A stretch of DNA of 64,000 bases, taken from NCBI GenBank assembly GCA_902615425.1, contig CACMPD010000005.1, forward strand, positions 1 to 64,000. Direction: 5' to 3'. A program made the position numbers and the translations under genes. The notes below the pieces were generated by a model, which saw only the letters and a list, made by a program, of their open reading frames with translations, was not told where the DNA came from and ran no database searches. Source of the DNA: an uncultured Pelagibacteraceae bacterium. GTDB lineage: Bacteria > Pseudomonadota > Alphaproteobacteria > Pelagibacterales > Pelagibacteraceae. The stretch's first letter is position 1; every line of letters starts with the position of its first letter. This document shows, in pieces, positions 26,235 through 34,479 of the stretch.

Positions 26235-26275
26235 ATAGGGCGAGTATGTTTTTACATACTTGCCCTATTTTTTTT
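26235..26275 (+). terminator. Rho-independent terminator after proteorhodopsin
   Basis: 14-bp stem ATAGGGCGAGTATG/CATACTTGCCCTAT (one G-T wobble), loop TTTTTA, followed by seven T. It sits between proteorhodopsin and ferredoxin on the same strand, so it should limit read-through and make proteorhodopsin mRNA much more abundant than that of the downstream genes. Confidence 0.92.
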
Positions 26276-26294
26276 CATACTTATATCTAATCCA

Positions 26295-26615
26295 ATGGCA
26301 AAAATTACATACATTACCCACGACAATCAAAAGCACGAAGTTGAAGTTCAAAATGGACTGACTGTTATGGAAGGGGCTGTGCAAAATGATATTCCAGGAA
26401 TTGACGCTGATTGTGGTGGAGGAATGGCTTGTGCAACTTGCCATGTTTATGTCAAAGAAGATTGGTTTAATAAAATTCCAAAAAAAGAAGATGGTGAAGA
26501 AGATATGTTAGATATGGCATTTGAACCTAAAACAAATAGTAGACTGAGTTGTCAAATTGTAGTCTCAGATGAAATTGATGGTCTTGAAGTAAATATACCA
26601 TCGAAGCAAGCTTAA
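26295..26615 (+). CDS. [2Fe-2S] ferredoxin, adrenodoxin type
   Basis: 106-aa electron carrier. Cluster ligands are in [14 protein letters not shown] and the distal Cys in RLSCQIVV, the pattern of vertebrate-type (FdxB/adrenodoxin-like) ferredoxins. Its stop codon abuts the start of the ferredoxin reductase with no spacer, so the two probably work as an electron-transfer pair. The partner that uses the electrons is not encoded nearby. Confidence 0.92.
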   Translation: MAKITYITHDNQKHEVEVQNGLTVMEGAVQNDIPGIDADCGGGMACATCHVYVKEDWFNKIPKKEDGEEDMLDMAFEPKTNSRLSCQIVVSDEIDGLEVNIPSKQA

Positions 26616-27635
26616 ATGATTAAAACAGATGCATTAATAATTGGTGCAGGTCCAACAGGTTTATTTACTGCGCATCAATTAAAATTAATTGGTCTTAATT
26701 GTGAAGTGGTTGATAATTTAGATAAAATTGGTGGCCAATGTATTGAACTTTATCCAGATAAACCAATTTATGATATACCTGCTGTGCCTGAATGTACGGG
26801 TGAAGAATTAACAAATAACTTAGTTAATCAACTAAAACCATTTGATATTAAATTTCATTTAAACGAGAGAGTAGAAGAAGTTAAAAAAGAAAATGATAAT
26901 TGGTTAGTGAAAACTAATAATGGCAAATCTTTTTCGACACCCAATGTTATAATTGCTGGTGGTGTTGGCTCATTTGAACCTAGAAAGTTTTCCCCAAAAG
27001 AGTGTGAAAAATTTGAAAATAAATCTTTATTTTATTCGGTAAAAGATAAAAAGATATTTACCGGTAAAACTGTATCAATTTTTGGTGGAGGGGATAGTGC
27101 ATTAGATTGGGCTGTTGAATTATCGAAAGAATGTAGTGTTAATTTGATACATAGAAGAGACGAATTTAGAGGTGCACAAGCCACAATTGATAAAGTGCAT
27201 CAACTTGTAAAAGATGGAAAAATAAATCTATTTACTCAATATCAAATGGTCTCTGTTAAAGGAGACAAAAATTTAGAAAGTATTGATATCAAACACGATA
27301 ACAATGATATTAAAAACTTAAAAACTGATTATGTATTAGGTTTTTTTGGTTTAATTATGCAACTTGGACCAATTGCTAATTGGGGTCTAAATATTGATAA
27401 AAAAACTATTGAAGTAGATACAGAAAAATTTGAGACCAATCAAAAAGGAATTTATGCAGTAGGGGATATTTGTAATTACCCTGGCAAATTAAAATTAATC
27501 TTATCTGGTTTTCATGAAGGTGCTTTAGCTGCAAGAGCTTGTTTTAAATTAGCTAGACCTAATGAAAAATATCGATTTGAATTTACCACTTCATCAAAAA
27601 CCATTAAAGAGCGTCTTGGTGTAAAAGGTGATTGA
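26616..27635 (+). CDS. Ferredoxin-NADP reductase, thioredoxin-reductase-like type
   Basis: 339-aa FAD/NADP flavoprotein. The FAD motif IIGAGPTGLFTAHQL, the NADP motif SIFGGGDSALDWAVEL and the C-terminal GIYAVGDICNYPGKLKLI are visible. The CxxC redox pair of true thioredoxin reductase is absent from the NADP domain, which marks it as the TrxR-like ferredoxin/flavodoxin-NADP reductase. It directly follows ferredoxin. Its end overlaps the GST start by 8 bases. Confidence 0.92.
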   Translation: MIKTDALIIGAGPTGLFTAHQLKLIGLNCEVVDNLDKIGGQCIELYPDKPIYDIPAVPECTGEELTNNLVNQLKPFDIKFHLNERVEEVKKENDNWLVKTNNGKSFSTPNVIIAGGVGSFEPRKFSPKECEKFENKSLFYSVKDKKIFTGKTVSIFGGGDSALDWAVELSKECSVNLIHRRDEFRGAQATIDKVHQLVKDGKINLFTQYQMVSVKGDKNLESIDIKHDNNDIKNLKTDYVLGFFGLIMQLGPIANWGLNIDKKTIEVDTEKFETNQKGIYAVGDICNYPGKLKLILSGFHEGALAARACFKLARPNEKYRFEFTTSSKTIKERLGVKGD

Positions 27636-28254
27636 TCTTTATTCTGCTAATACTCCTAACGGAAAAAAAATAAGTATCATGCTTGAGGAGATTGGCTATG
27701 AATACAAAGTAATTAATATAGATCTCAACAAAGGTGATCAATTTAAACCTGAATTTAAAAAGATAAGTCCATTAAGTAAAATACCAGTGATCATTGATCA
27801 GGATAATAATAAGAATATTTTCGAGTCAGGAGCAATTTTAATGTATTTAGCCGAACAAAGTGGAAAATTTTATGACACAAAAGATCGATTAGAGATAAAC
27901 CAATGGTTGATGGCGCAGATGGGTTATGTTGGACCTATGTTAGGACAACATCATCAATTTCATCATTACAATCCTGGCAAAAGTCAGTTTGGCGAAGAAA
28001 GATATTTCAAAATATCCAAAAGAATATATGAGGAATTAGACGAAAGATTATCTCAATCAAGATTTCTAGCTGGAGAAGATTATACAATTGCTGACATTGG
28101 AACTTTTCCTTGGATAGCACGACACGAGTGGCATGACATTGGTCTTAAAAATTTTAAAAATCTTACAAGATGGTATGTTGAGATATCTGAAAGAGAAGCG
28201 GTGAAGAAGGGTTTTAAATTTATGAATAAAGATGAAGTTCCACCAAAACCTTAG
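27628..28254 (+). CDS. Glutathione S-transferase family protein (YfcG-like)
   Basis: 208 aa with an N-terminal thioredoxin-like domain (MIDLYSANTPNGKKISIMLEEIGYEYKVINIDL, then SKIPVIID and ESGAILMYLAE) and a C-terminal helical domain containing AGEDYTIADIGTFPW. The N-terminus resembles YfcG/Ure2p-type disulfide-bond oxidoreductases, which have an Asn near the active site rather than Ser or Tyr. The GTG start lies inside the reductase gene, so it belongs to the same operon. Confidence 0.88.
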   Translation: MIDLYSANTPNGKKISIMLEEIGYEYKVINIDLNKGDQFKPEFKKISPLSKIPVIIDQDNNKNIFESGAILMYLAEQSGKFYDTKDRLEINQWLMAQMGYVGPMLGQHHQFHHYNPGKSQFGEERYFKISKRIYEELDERLSQSRFLAGEDYTIADIGTFPWIARHEWHDIGLKNFKNLTRWYVEISEREAVKKGFKFMNKDEVPPKP

Positions 28255-28355
28255 TTCATTGAGCTAATTAACCTAAATAGTGAAGCAAAAATCCCGTGAC
28301 CAGATAGTTCTATAGCAACAATTGCAATAATTATTAAAATTAATTTTTGGTTCAT
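28251..28355 (-). CDS. 34-aa membrane microprotein
   Basis: Too short for the ORF track. The frame reads MNQKLILIIIAIVAIELSGH and continues to a stop at 28251; residues 4-18 form a single hydrophobic helix. Its ATG follows the stop of the 41-aa ORF with no spacer (TAAATG), so translation is likely coupled. The stop shares TTAG with the stop of the convergent GST gene. Function is unknown. Tight packing after another small ORF favours a real gene, but there is no homology evidence. Confidence 0.5.
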   Translation of the reverse strand: MNQKLILIIIAIVAIELSGHGIFASLFRLISSMN

Positions 28356-28481
28356 TTAATTAATGAATACGAATAATAATAACAGAACCCAAAAAAAACC
28401 ATAATAATAGTAAATATATTTTTTGGTAAAATTATAAGTAATTGGGTTATGAACTTTCTTACTTTTCTTTTTTTTAGTCAT
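28356..28481 (-). CDS. 41-aa membrane microprotein downstream of dksA-like gene
   Basis: Too short for the ORF track. It begins MTKKKKSKKVHNPITYNFTK and ends in one membrane helix (YYYYGFFWVLLLLFVFIN), so the layout is a basic cytoplasmic tail and a C-terminal anchor. The start overlaps the last eight bases of the dksA-like gene (ATGACTAA), a typical coupled junction in this genome. Function is unknown; it could be a small subunit of a membrane complex. Confidence 0.55.
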   Translation of the reverse strand: MTKKKKSKKVHNPITYNFTKKYIYYYYGFFWVLLLLFVFIN

Positions 28482-28998
28482 CGGCATGAACCTTTTCATC
28501 CTTTTCATGTTTTTCTTGTGCAGCTATAGTATATTTTGCAACAGGTCTTGCCATGAGCCTTTTTAGCCCTATTGGTTCTGCAGTATCTAGACAAAATCCG
28601 TAAGTATCTTCCCTTATTCTAGCTAAAGCTTTATCAATTTCTGAAATCAGTTTGATTTGTCTATTGATTGCTTTCATTTCAACATTTTTATCTGTGTATG
28701 AACTTGCTTGATCGACAATATCGGCTGAAATACTATTATCATCCATACTGCCATTATACAGAGCTTCATTATTTGCTCTTACTAAATCCTTTTTCCATTC
28801 TTGTAATTTCATTCTAAAGAACACCTTATGTTTTTCGCACATATATTTTTCAGTTTCTTTTGGAATATATGTTTTGGAAATTTTAATAGGCCCCTTGCTA
28901 ATCTCTTTTGGTTTGCTAGTAACCTTTGGTTTTACTTTAGTTACAGTTTTAGTTTTAGCTTTAGTAACCTTTTTTTTAACTTTACTAGTTTTAGGCAT
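28474..28998 (-). CDS. dksA: DksA/TraR-family transcription factor
   Basis: 174 aa. The N-terminal 45 residues are a low-complexity Lys/Thr/Val/Pro tail. A coiled-coil (FRMKLQEWKKDLVRANNEA... to EIDKALARIREDTYG) and the conserved YGFCLDTAEPIGLKRLMARPVAKYTIAAQE segment follow. Only one of the four zinc-finger cysteines of E. coli DksA remains, as in many alphaproteobacterial forms. It should bind the RNA polymerase secondary channel and adjust stable-RNA and amino-acid promoters, possibly with ppGpp. Confidence 0.88.
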   Translation of the reverse strand: MPKTSKVKKKVTKAKTKTVTKVKPKVTSKPKEISKGPIKISKTYIPKETEKYMCEKHKVFFRMKLQEWKKDLVRANNEALYNGSMDDNSISADIVDQASSYTDKNVEMKAINRQIKLISEIDKALARIREDTYGFCLDTAEPIGLKRLMARPVAKYTIAAQEKHEKDEKVHADD

Positions 28999-29076
28999 CT
29001 TTCAATTTGAATTCGAGGGAGTATATTCAGCAAAATAGGGGTGTCAAGCAACGTTAATTATTGTAAATATTTACTT

Positions 29077-30399
29077 ATGAATGTCTTAAATAGAAATATT
29101 AATAATATATTTTTTATTTTTGCATTATCGCATTTAATAATTTGGACACTGATTCCCTCTTTAACAAATAAAAATTTACCATTAGACACAATTGAAGCTT
29201 TAGCTTGGGGAAGTAATTTAGATTGGGGTTTTAATAAACATCCACCCATGAGTGCTTTTTTTCCTGAAGTATTTTTTCAAATCTTTGGTTCTCAAGATTG
29301 GGTTTATTATTTATTAAGTCAAATATTTGTGATAATTGCTTTTTATTACGTATTTAAATTTGGTTTTGAAATCTTTAGAGATTTAAAATTAAGTTTAATT
29401 TCTGTTTTATTATTAGTTTCTATCTATTTCTACAATTTCACCACTCCAGAATTTAATGTAAATGTTTGTCAATTACCATTTTGGTCATTAGTTGTTTATT
29501 ATTCATGGAAAATTTATTCATCACAGGAAATAAAATTTTCAGATTGTTTTCTAGTTGGATTATTTGGTGCGGTTGGTTTTTTATCTAAATATTTATTTAT
29601 CTATCTTTTGGTATCAATAGATTTATTGTTTATTTACTTAATCTTTTTCAAAAAAACTAAAAAATTTGATTTTAAATATTTAATAACAATTGAGGTCTTT
29701 TTAGTTTTATTAGTTCCTCATTTAATTTGGCTCTTTAACAATGATTTTATAACAATAACTTATGGATTAAATCGAACAGGATTAGAGGGTTCTGGTATTT
29801 TAGATCACATTAGTAATCCAGTATTATTTTTAACAAAACAAATTGGAATACTAGTTCCTTTCTTCTTTTTAATTTGGTTACTCACTAAACAGATAAAATT
29901 TAAGCTAAATACAAAAGATAAAAAATTGATGTTTCTACTATTTATTAACTTTATGCCTATTGTCTTAATGTTTCTGACATCACTTATTACTGGTTCAAAA
30001 ATTAGAACAATGTGGATGACGCCTTTTTATTTATTTTTTGGAGTTTTATTTTTATATCTTTTAAAATCACAAATTAATTTAAAAAAAATCAATTCATTTC
30101 TTTATGGATTTCTTTTTCTATTTTTTTTATCACCTATTCTTTATTCTTATGTTTCATTATCACAGACGGATAAACGAACGGATTATCCAGGAAAAGAAAT
30201 TGCAATGAAAATTCAATATGTTTGGGATCAAGATTTTGATAAAGAAATTCAATTTGTAACTGGCGATGAATGGAAAGCTGGGAACCTCTCATATCACTTA
30301 AAATCTAGACCAAAGTGGGAGGGATTTAATAATAAAGAGATACTCAATAACTCATCACAATTTATTTGTGTGGGTGATGTTTGTTTGGGAAGATATTAA
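29077..30399 (+). CDS. GT39/ArnT-like membrane glycosyltransferase
   Basis: Polytopic glycosyltransferase (about 440 aa, ten or more hydrophobic helices) that uses a polyprenyl-phosphate sugar. The first extracytoplasmic loop holds the family pattern LDTIEALAWGSNLDWGFNKHPPM, with the catalytic acidic residue and the KHPP motif. The GTG at 29041 gives 12 extra polar residues; the ATG at 29077, just before the first helix, is preferred. The GT2 gene 7 bases downstream probably makes its lipid-linked donor. Confidence 0.85.
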   Translation: MNVLNRNINNIFFIFALSHLIIWTLIPSLTNKNLPLDTIEALAWGSNLDWGFNKHPPMSAFFPEVFFQIFGSQDWVYYLLSQIFVIIAFYYVFKFGFEIFRDLKLSLISVLLLVSIYFYNFTTPEFNVNVCQLPFWSLVVYYSWKIYSSQEIKFSDCFLVGLFGAVGFLSKYLFIYLLVSIDLLFIYLIFFKKTKKFDFKYLITIEVFLVLLVPHLIWLFNNDFITITYGLNRTGLEGSGILDHISNPVLFLTKQIGILVPFFFLIWLLTKQIKFKLNTKDKKLMFLLFINFMPIVLMFLTSLITGSKIRTMWMTPFYLFFGVLFLYLLKSQINLKKINSFLYGFLFLFFLSPILYSYVSLSQTDKRTDYPGKEIAMKIQYVWDQDFDKEIQFVTGDEWKAGNLSYHLKSRPKWEGFNNKEILNNSSQFICVGDVCLGRY

Positions 30400-30406
30400 T
30401 TTTTAA

Positions 30407-31276
30407 ATGAAAATTAAAATTTTAGTACCTATTTATAACGACTGGCAATCAGTTTCAAAATTGCTGGACGAAATTGATAATAATATTTCAGATTTAGATC
30501 ACGAAATCTCTGTGATTATTGTCAATGATGCTTCAACACACGATCGTCAAGAGGAGCAAACAGATTTTAAAAATCTACTTTCAATTAAAATTCTAAATAT
30601 GAAAATTAATCAAGGTCATGCTAGATGTATTGCAACTGGATTGAAATATATCTTTGAAAAAGAAGACTTTGATTATGTAATTCCAATGGATGGAGATGGA
30701 GAAGATAGACCAGAAGAAATTAAAGAATTTATCAATCAAATTGATAATTCAAATAATTGTCCAATAGTAGGTGAAAGAGTGAAAAGATCGGAAAAATTAA
30801 TTTTTAAAATTTGCTATCAATTACATAAATTAATCACACTTACTTTTACTGGTAAATCAATTAAATTTGGAAATTATACATGCTTGCCAAAAAGCACAGT
30901 TGAAAAAATGATTAAAGAAAAAGCGACCTGGAATAGTTTTTCAGGATCATTAAAAAAAATTGAAAATAATTTATTGCCAATACCATCTACTAGAGGGAGT
31001 AGATATTTTGGTCCATCAAAAATGAGTTTTTTTAATTTGATAAAACATTCGCTTTCAATCATGAGTGTTTTTAGAAAAACATTTTTAATTCGCTCAGGTT
31101 TATTTATCATTTTGTATATTTTATTTATTAAGGGTAATGCCTCTGTGGTGACAGCATTGCCATTGTTATTTTTATTAATTGCTGTTTACTCAATTTCTAA
31201 TTTAGCTTTAAGAGAAAATACGGCTGAATTTGATAAAGCTTTATCTAACATAAACAATATTGAAAATATTAAATAA
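30407..31276 (+). CDS. GT2-family glycosyltransferase with membrane anchor
   Basis: 289 aa. The N-terminal GT-A domain shows ILVPIYNDWQSVSKLLDEI, VNDASTHD and the acidic metal-binding stretch IPMDGDGEDRPEEI. Two C-terminal helices (SGLFIILYILFIKG and VVTALPLLFLLIAVYSIS) anchor it. This is the layout of polyprenyl-phosphate sugar synthases such as dolichol-phosphate mannosyltransferase, fitting a partnership with the upstream GT39 enzyme. The sugar cannot be read from sequence. Confidence 0.83.
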   Translation: MKIKILVPIYNDWQSVSKLLDEIDNNISDLDHEISVIIVNDASTHDRQEEQTDFKNLLSIKILNMKINQGHARCIATGLKYIFEKEDFDYVIPMDGDGEDRPEEIKEFINQIDNSNNCPIVGERVKRSEKLIFKICYQLHKLITLTFTGKSIKFGNYTCLPKSTVEKMIKEKATWNSFSGSLKKIENNLLPIPSTRGSRYFGPSKMSFFNLIKHSLSIMSVFRKTFLIRSGLFIILYILFIKGNASVVTALPLLFLLIAVYSISNLALRENTAEFDKALSNINNIENIK

Positions 31277-31281
31277 ATTTT

Positions 31282-32112
31282 ATGAAAAAATTTTTTTTTA
31301 TTCTTCTTATAAGTGTATTTCTTTTAGAACCATCGAATTTATTAAACAAAGTTAATGCGAAAGAAATTACAAATCTTCAATGGAAAAAAAGTGTAGCAAA
31401 AGGCAAGAAGCTTTCTAAGTTCAGAGAAACTGTCACCTCTCCAGCTTTAGGGGAAAAAGCTTGGAAGATAACATTGCTACCTCGAGATTGCGGCAGGGAT
31501 CAAGATGGTGATTATTCAGATTGTATAAATAATGGTAGAGATGCTGTGGTTGGACATGGCGGAGGAGATCGAGCAAGAAGTGAGTATTCAGCAAAACCGA
31601 GATATACAGGAGAGAAATGGATTTCAGTAAGTATTTTTATCCCAAAAGATTTTAAAACAGTCGAACCAGTTAGCACTTCTCTTTTTCAGATATATGAATG
31701 GGGAAATACTAATCAACAAAGACATCCTAGGATGATGCTTAGAGTTAAAAGAGGTAATTTAGAACCGAGATATTTCGCTGTAAATGGAATGGACTCTCAA
31801 GGATTGATATACAAGCATTTAAAGATTGATGACATGAGGGGCAAGTGGACAACTATTATATTTCATACCAAAATGTCTAAAGATCCAGACAAAGGATTTA
31901 TTAAGATGTATGTGGATGATGTACTCTATAATGATTACAAAGGAAGAACAGGTTATGGCGGCAAATTTTTTAATAAATTTGGAATTTATCATAGCTGGAT
32001 TAGTAGATGGAACGATGAATTACATGGAGAATACCCAACACAAGTTGTTTACTATGACAATCTTTTTAGAACAAGTAGTAAAGAAAAACTTTTAAAATTA
32101 ATTCAAAATTAA
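31282..32112 (+). CDS. Secreted polysaccharide-lyase-like protein
   Basis: 276 aa with an N-terminal signal peptide and a beta-jelly-roll body typical of heparin-lyase-I-like and PL7/PL20-like enzymes. Segments include RSEYSAKPRYTGEKWISVSIFIPKDF, TSLFQIYEWGN, GKWTTIIFHTKMS and GFIKMYVDDVLYNDYKGRTGYGG, followed by KFGIYHSWISRW. It would cut or bind an acidic polysaccharide in the periplasm or outside. It directly follows two glycosyltransferases, so it may trim or secrete the glycan they make. Fold assignment is by eye. Confidence 0.7.
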   Translation: MKKFFFILLISVFLLEPSNLLNKVNAKEITNLQWKKSVAKGKKLSKFRETVTSPALGEKAWKITLLPRDCGRDQDGDYSDCINNGRDAVVGHGGGDRARSEYSAKPRYTGEKWISVSIFIPKDFKTVEPVSTSLFQIYEWGNTNQQRHPRMMLRVKRGNLEPRYFAVNGMDSQGLIYKHLKIDDMRGKWTTIIFHTKMSKDPDKGFIKMYVDDVLYNDYKGRTGYGGKFFNKFGIYHSWISRWNDELHGEYPTQVVYYDNLFRTSSKEKLLKLIQN

Positions 32113-32116
32113 TTGT

Positions 32117-33394
32117 TTAAGCTCTTATCGTTGGTAGACAATAAAAATCAGCAGTATCTATTTTAGACGAATATTCTCTTCGCATATTCCATTTTTTATG
32201 AACCCCAGCGCTTGCAAGACTTAAAGTGGATCTGCCATATCTATAATTGGTGTTATCAATTGATCGCATTAAACTTTTTATTTTTTCATCTTTTTCAGAT
32301 GAAAATAAATTTTTTCTACCATCCTCATTACGCAGTCCTGTCAGCATCACACCCGCTTTTTGATAACGATAACCATTTTTGAATATATTTTCTAGTATCG
32401 CAACTGCAGCTTTAACAGTTTCAATGCTATTGTTTGTTGCAATTGGAAAATCAATTGTTTTAGCATTTGAATAATAACCATAGTCTCTTTGAAAAGGACT
32501 GGTTCGAACAAAAACTGTAATTGCTTTTGCAACTAAAGATTCTGATCTAATTTTTTCAGATGCATTCAAGCAGTAATTGGCAACTGCTTCTTTTAGTTCT
32601 TGAAATTTTTCAATTCTTTTACCAAATGACCTTGAAACTACACAACTCTTTCTTTTACTTTGGGTAGTTTCTAAATTGATACAAGGTATTCCTCTAAGCT
32701 CCATTGCAGTTCTAGAGCTTAAAACGTTAGAACATTTTTTAATCCAGGTATTAGATTTATTCTTAAGTTGTTTAGCATTGTAGATACCATTTTTTTGATA
32801 GAATTTTGTTAACTGCCTACCAACGCCCCATATGTCATTTATTTCAACTTTTTCTAAAATGGGGTCTAAATTTTCTATCCCAATTAAACTCGTTACCCCT
32901 GATTGTTTTTTCTTGGCGATATGATTTGCAACTTTGCTTAAAGTTTTAGTTTTAGCAATACCGATACTGGTTGGAATACCAGTCCATTGCAAAACTGTTT
33001 CTCTAATTTCTCTACCAACTTTTTCAACTTCAGAATCTGGAAAATTGGATAAGTCTATAAATGCTTCATCGATAGAATACACTTCTATTTCAGTATTAAA
33101 TCTTTTAAGTGTTCTCATTACTCTTCTAGATAAATCGCCATATAAAGAATAATTTGATGAAAAAACCTCAACTTTATTTTTAACAATAATATCTTTTGCT
33201 TTAAAATAAGGTTCACCCATTTTAATCCCCAAAGCTTTTGCTTCATTGGATCTAGAAATAATGCAACCATCATTATTTGATAGTACAACTACAGGTTTTT
33301 TTCTTATTCTTGGATTGAATAATCTTTCACATGAAACATAGAAAGAGTTACAATCAACTAAGCCTATTTTTTTAGTACGTTGAATGGATGACAT
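32117..33394 (-). CDS. umuC: UmuC-type Y-family translesion DNA polymerase
   Basis: Catalytic subunit of DNA polymerase V. Catalytic motifs are LVDCNSFYVSCERLFNP at the N-terminus and YSIDEAFIDLS, with the helix-hairpin-helix region (EKVEINDIWGVGRQLTKFYQKNGI) and little-finger domain after them. 425 aa, as in E. coli UmuC. It overlaps umuD by 23 bases. Expression is probably SOS-controlled through the LexA box before umuD. Confidence 0.94.
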   Translation of the reverse strand: MSSIQRTKKIGLVDCNSFYVSCERLFNPRIRKKPVVVLSNNDGCIISRSNEAKALGIKMGEPYFKAKDIIVKNKVEVFSSNYSLYGDLSRRVMRTLKRFNTEIEVYSIDEAFIDLSNFPDSEVEKVGREIRETVLQWTGIPTSIGIAKTKTLSKVANHIAKKKQSGVTSLIGIENLDPILEKVEINDIWGVGRQLTKFYQKNGIYNAKQLKNKSNTWIKKCSNVLSSRTAMELRGIPCINLETTQSKRKSCVVSRSFGKRIEKFQELKEAVANYCLNASEKIRSESLVAKAITVFVRTSPFQRDYGYYSNAKTIDFPIATNNSIETVKAAVAILENIFKNGYRYQKAGVMLTGLRNEDGRKNLFSSEKDEKIKSLMRSIDNTNYRYGRSTLSLASAGVHKKWNMRREYSSKIDTADFYCLPTIRA

Positions 33395-33767
33395 AAGTCA
33401 CAACCCCCCAAATAAAGACATCTTCTTCTTCATTTATCAAAATTCTATTAGAAAAATCTTTAGAGCCTGAGGATAGAAATTTTTTATCTCTTTCTTGAAC
33501 TAAAGTTTTAACTACAAGCTCGTCATGAACATTTGCAATAACGGTTGAAAAGTTTTTTGGTTTTAAACTTTTGTCGACAACTAATAAATCCCCGTCATTA
33601 ATCCCAACATCGACCATAGATTTTCCCTGTACTCGGATGATGAAAGTGGCAGGAACATTTTTGATTAAATGCATGTTTAGATCGATATCTTCTTCGATAT
33701 AATCAGTTGCAGGCGATGGAAAACCAGCGCCAGCTTTATGCAGATAATAAGGAATAGTCAGCTTCAT
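33372..33767 (-). CDS. umuD: UmuD, self-cleaving S24 peptidase subunit of Pol V
   Basis: 131 aa. The cleavage region KAGAGFPSPATDYIEEDIDLN matches UmuD; the residue before Gly is Ala rather than the Cys of E. coli, closer to LexA's Ala-Gly. The catalytic Ser is in VQGKSMVDVGI and the catalytic Lys in ELVVKTL. RecA filaments would trigger cleavage to UmuD'. It is the first gene of umuDC, with its start codon touching a LexA box. Confidence 0.92.
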   Translation of the reverse strand: MKLTIPYYLHKAGAGFPSPATDYIEEDIDLNMHLIKNVPATFIIRVQGKSMVDVGINDGDLLVVDKSLKPKNFSTVIANVHDELVVKTLVQERDKKFLSSGSKDFSNRILINEEEDVFIWGVVTYVIHSTY

Positions 33768-33782
33768 GTTCTTGTTTTGTTC
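33768..33782 (-). promoter_or_regulatory. LexA (SOS) box of umuDC, GTTC-N7-GTTC
   Basis: GTTCTTGTTTTGTTC on the plus strand (GAACAAAACAAGAAC in the umuD direction) is a perfect match to the direct-repeat SOS box of Alphaproteobacteria. It ends directly against the umuD ATG. A repressor there would block elongation or initiation very close to the start codon, which suggests a very short or leaderless mRNA. Confidence 0.85.
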
Positions 33783-33930
33783 TTATTTGTAGCGCAGTTA
33801 TACAATGCAGTCAATAGGTTGTATTTTGAGTCCGTAATTGAATCAAAACTGAATCAAAACGTGAACATCGAAACTATATTTTGTATGCTTGTGGATAACT
33901 TTAACCAAGGATAGTTTAATTGAATATCAA

Positions 33931-34479
33931 ATGAGAGTAATTTTAATAATTTTAATTTCAATACTAACCTTAAATTCTCAAGTTATGGCATACGAGGAAG
34001 CAAATTATGAAATAGTAAAAGAAAATAAAGAATATGAAATCAGAAAATATTCTGATCGTTTAGTCATTGAAACAAATTCCATACAAGGTAATGGTTTTAG
34101 AAAACTGTTTAACTATATTTCAGGAAATAATGAGGAGAAAAAAGAAATTAAAATGACAGTTCCTGTTACTCAAGAGGTCAAAAATGGAAATATGACAATG
34201 CAATTTTATCTACCTTCAAAATTTAATAAAGAAAATACGCCAAAGCCATCCAATTCAGAAATAAAGGTTTTAACTATAGAGGGTGGGTACTTTGCTGTTA
34301 TTAAATATTCTGGAAGATCTTCAGATCAAAACTTTTTAAAGAACAAAGACATCTTAGAAAAACAGCTTAAACAAGATAATATTACTATTTTAAGTCCTCC
34401 AATAAGAGCATCTTATAATTCACCATTTACTTTGCCAATGTTAAAAAGAAATGAAGTAATGTATAGAATAGACTTATAA
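33931..34479 (+). CDS. SOUL-family heme-binding protein, exported
   Basis: The ATG at 33931 gives a proper signal peptide (MRVILIILISILTLNSQVMA) and a mature SOUL domain starting YEEANYEIVKENKEYEIRKYSDRLVIET. Conserved parts include IKMTVPVTQE and the C-terminal SPFTLPMLKRNEVMYRI. The track start at 33889 adds 14 residues that spoil the signal peptide. SOUL proteins bind heme or hydrophobic porphyrins; the role here is unknown. The stop directly abuts the next gene. Confidence 0.85.
   Translation: MRVILIILISILTLNSQVMAYEEANYEIVKENKEYEIRKYSDRLVIETNSIQGNGFRKLFNYISGNNEEKKEIKMTVPVTQEVKNGNMTMQFYLPSKFNKENTPKPSNSEIKVLTIEGGYFAVIKYSGRSSDQNFLKNKDILEKQLKQDNITILSPPIRASYNSPFTLPMLKRNEVMYRIDL

Noticed and set aside
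33890-33898. TGTGGATAA, the complement of a consensus DnaA box TTATCCACA
   Set aside because: A single 9-mer is expected about once by chance in 64 kb of this AT-rich DNA, and no cluster or dnaA/dnaN context supports an origin.
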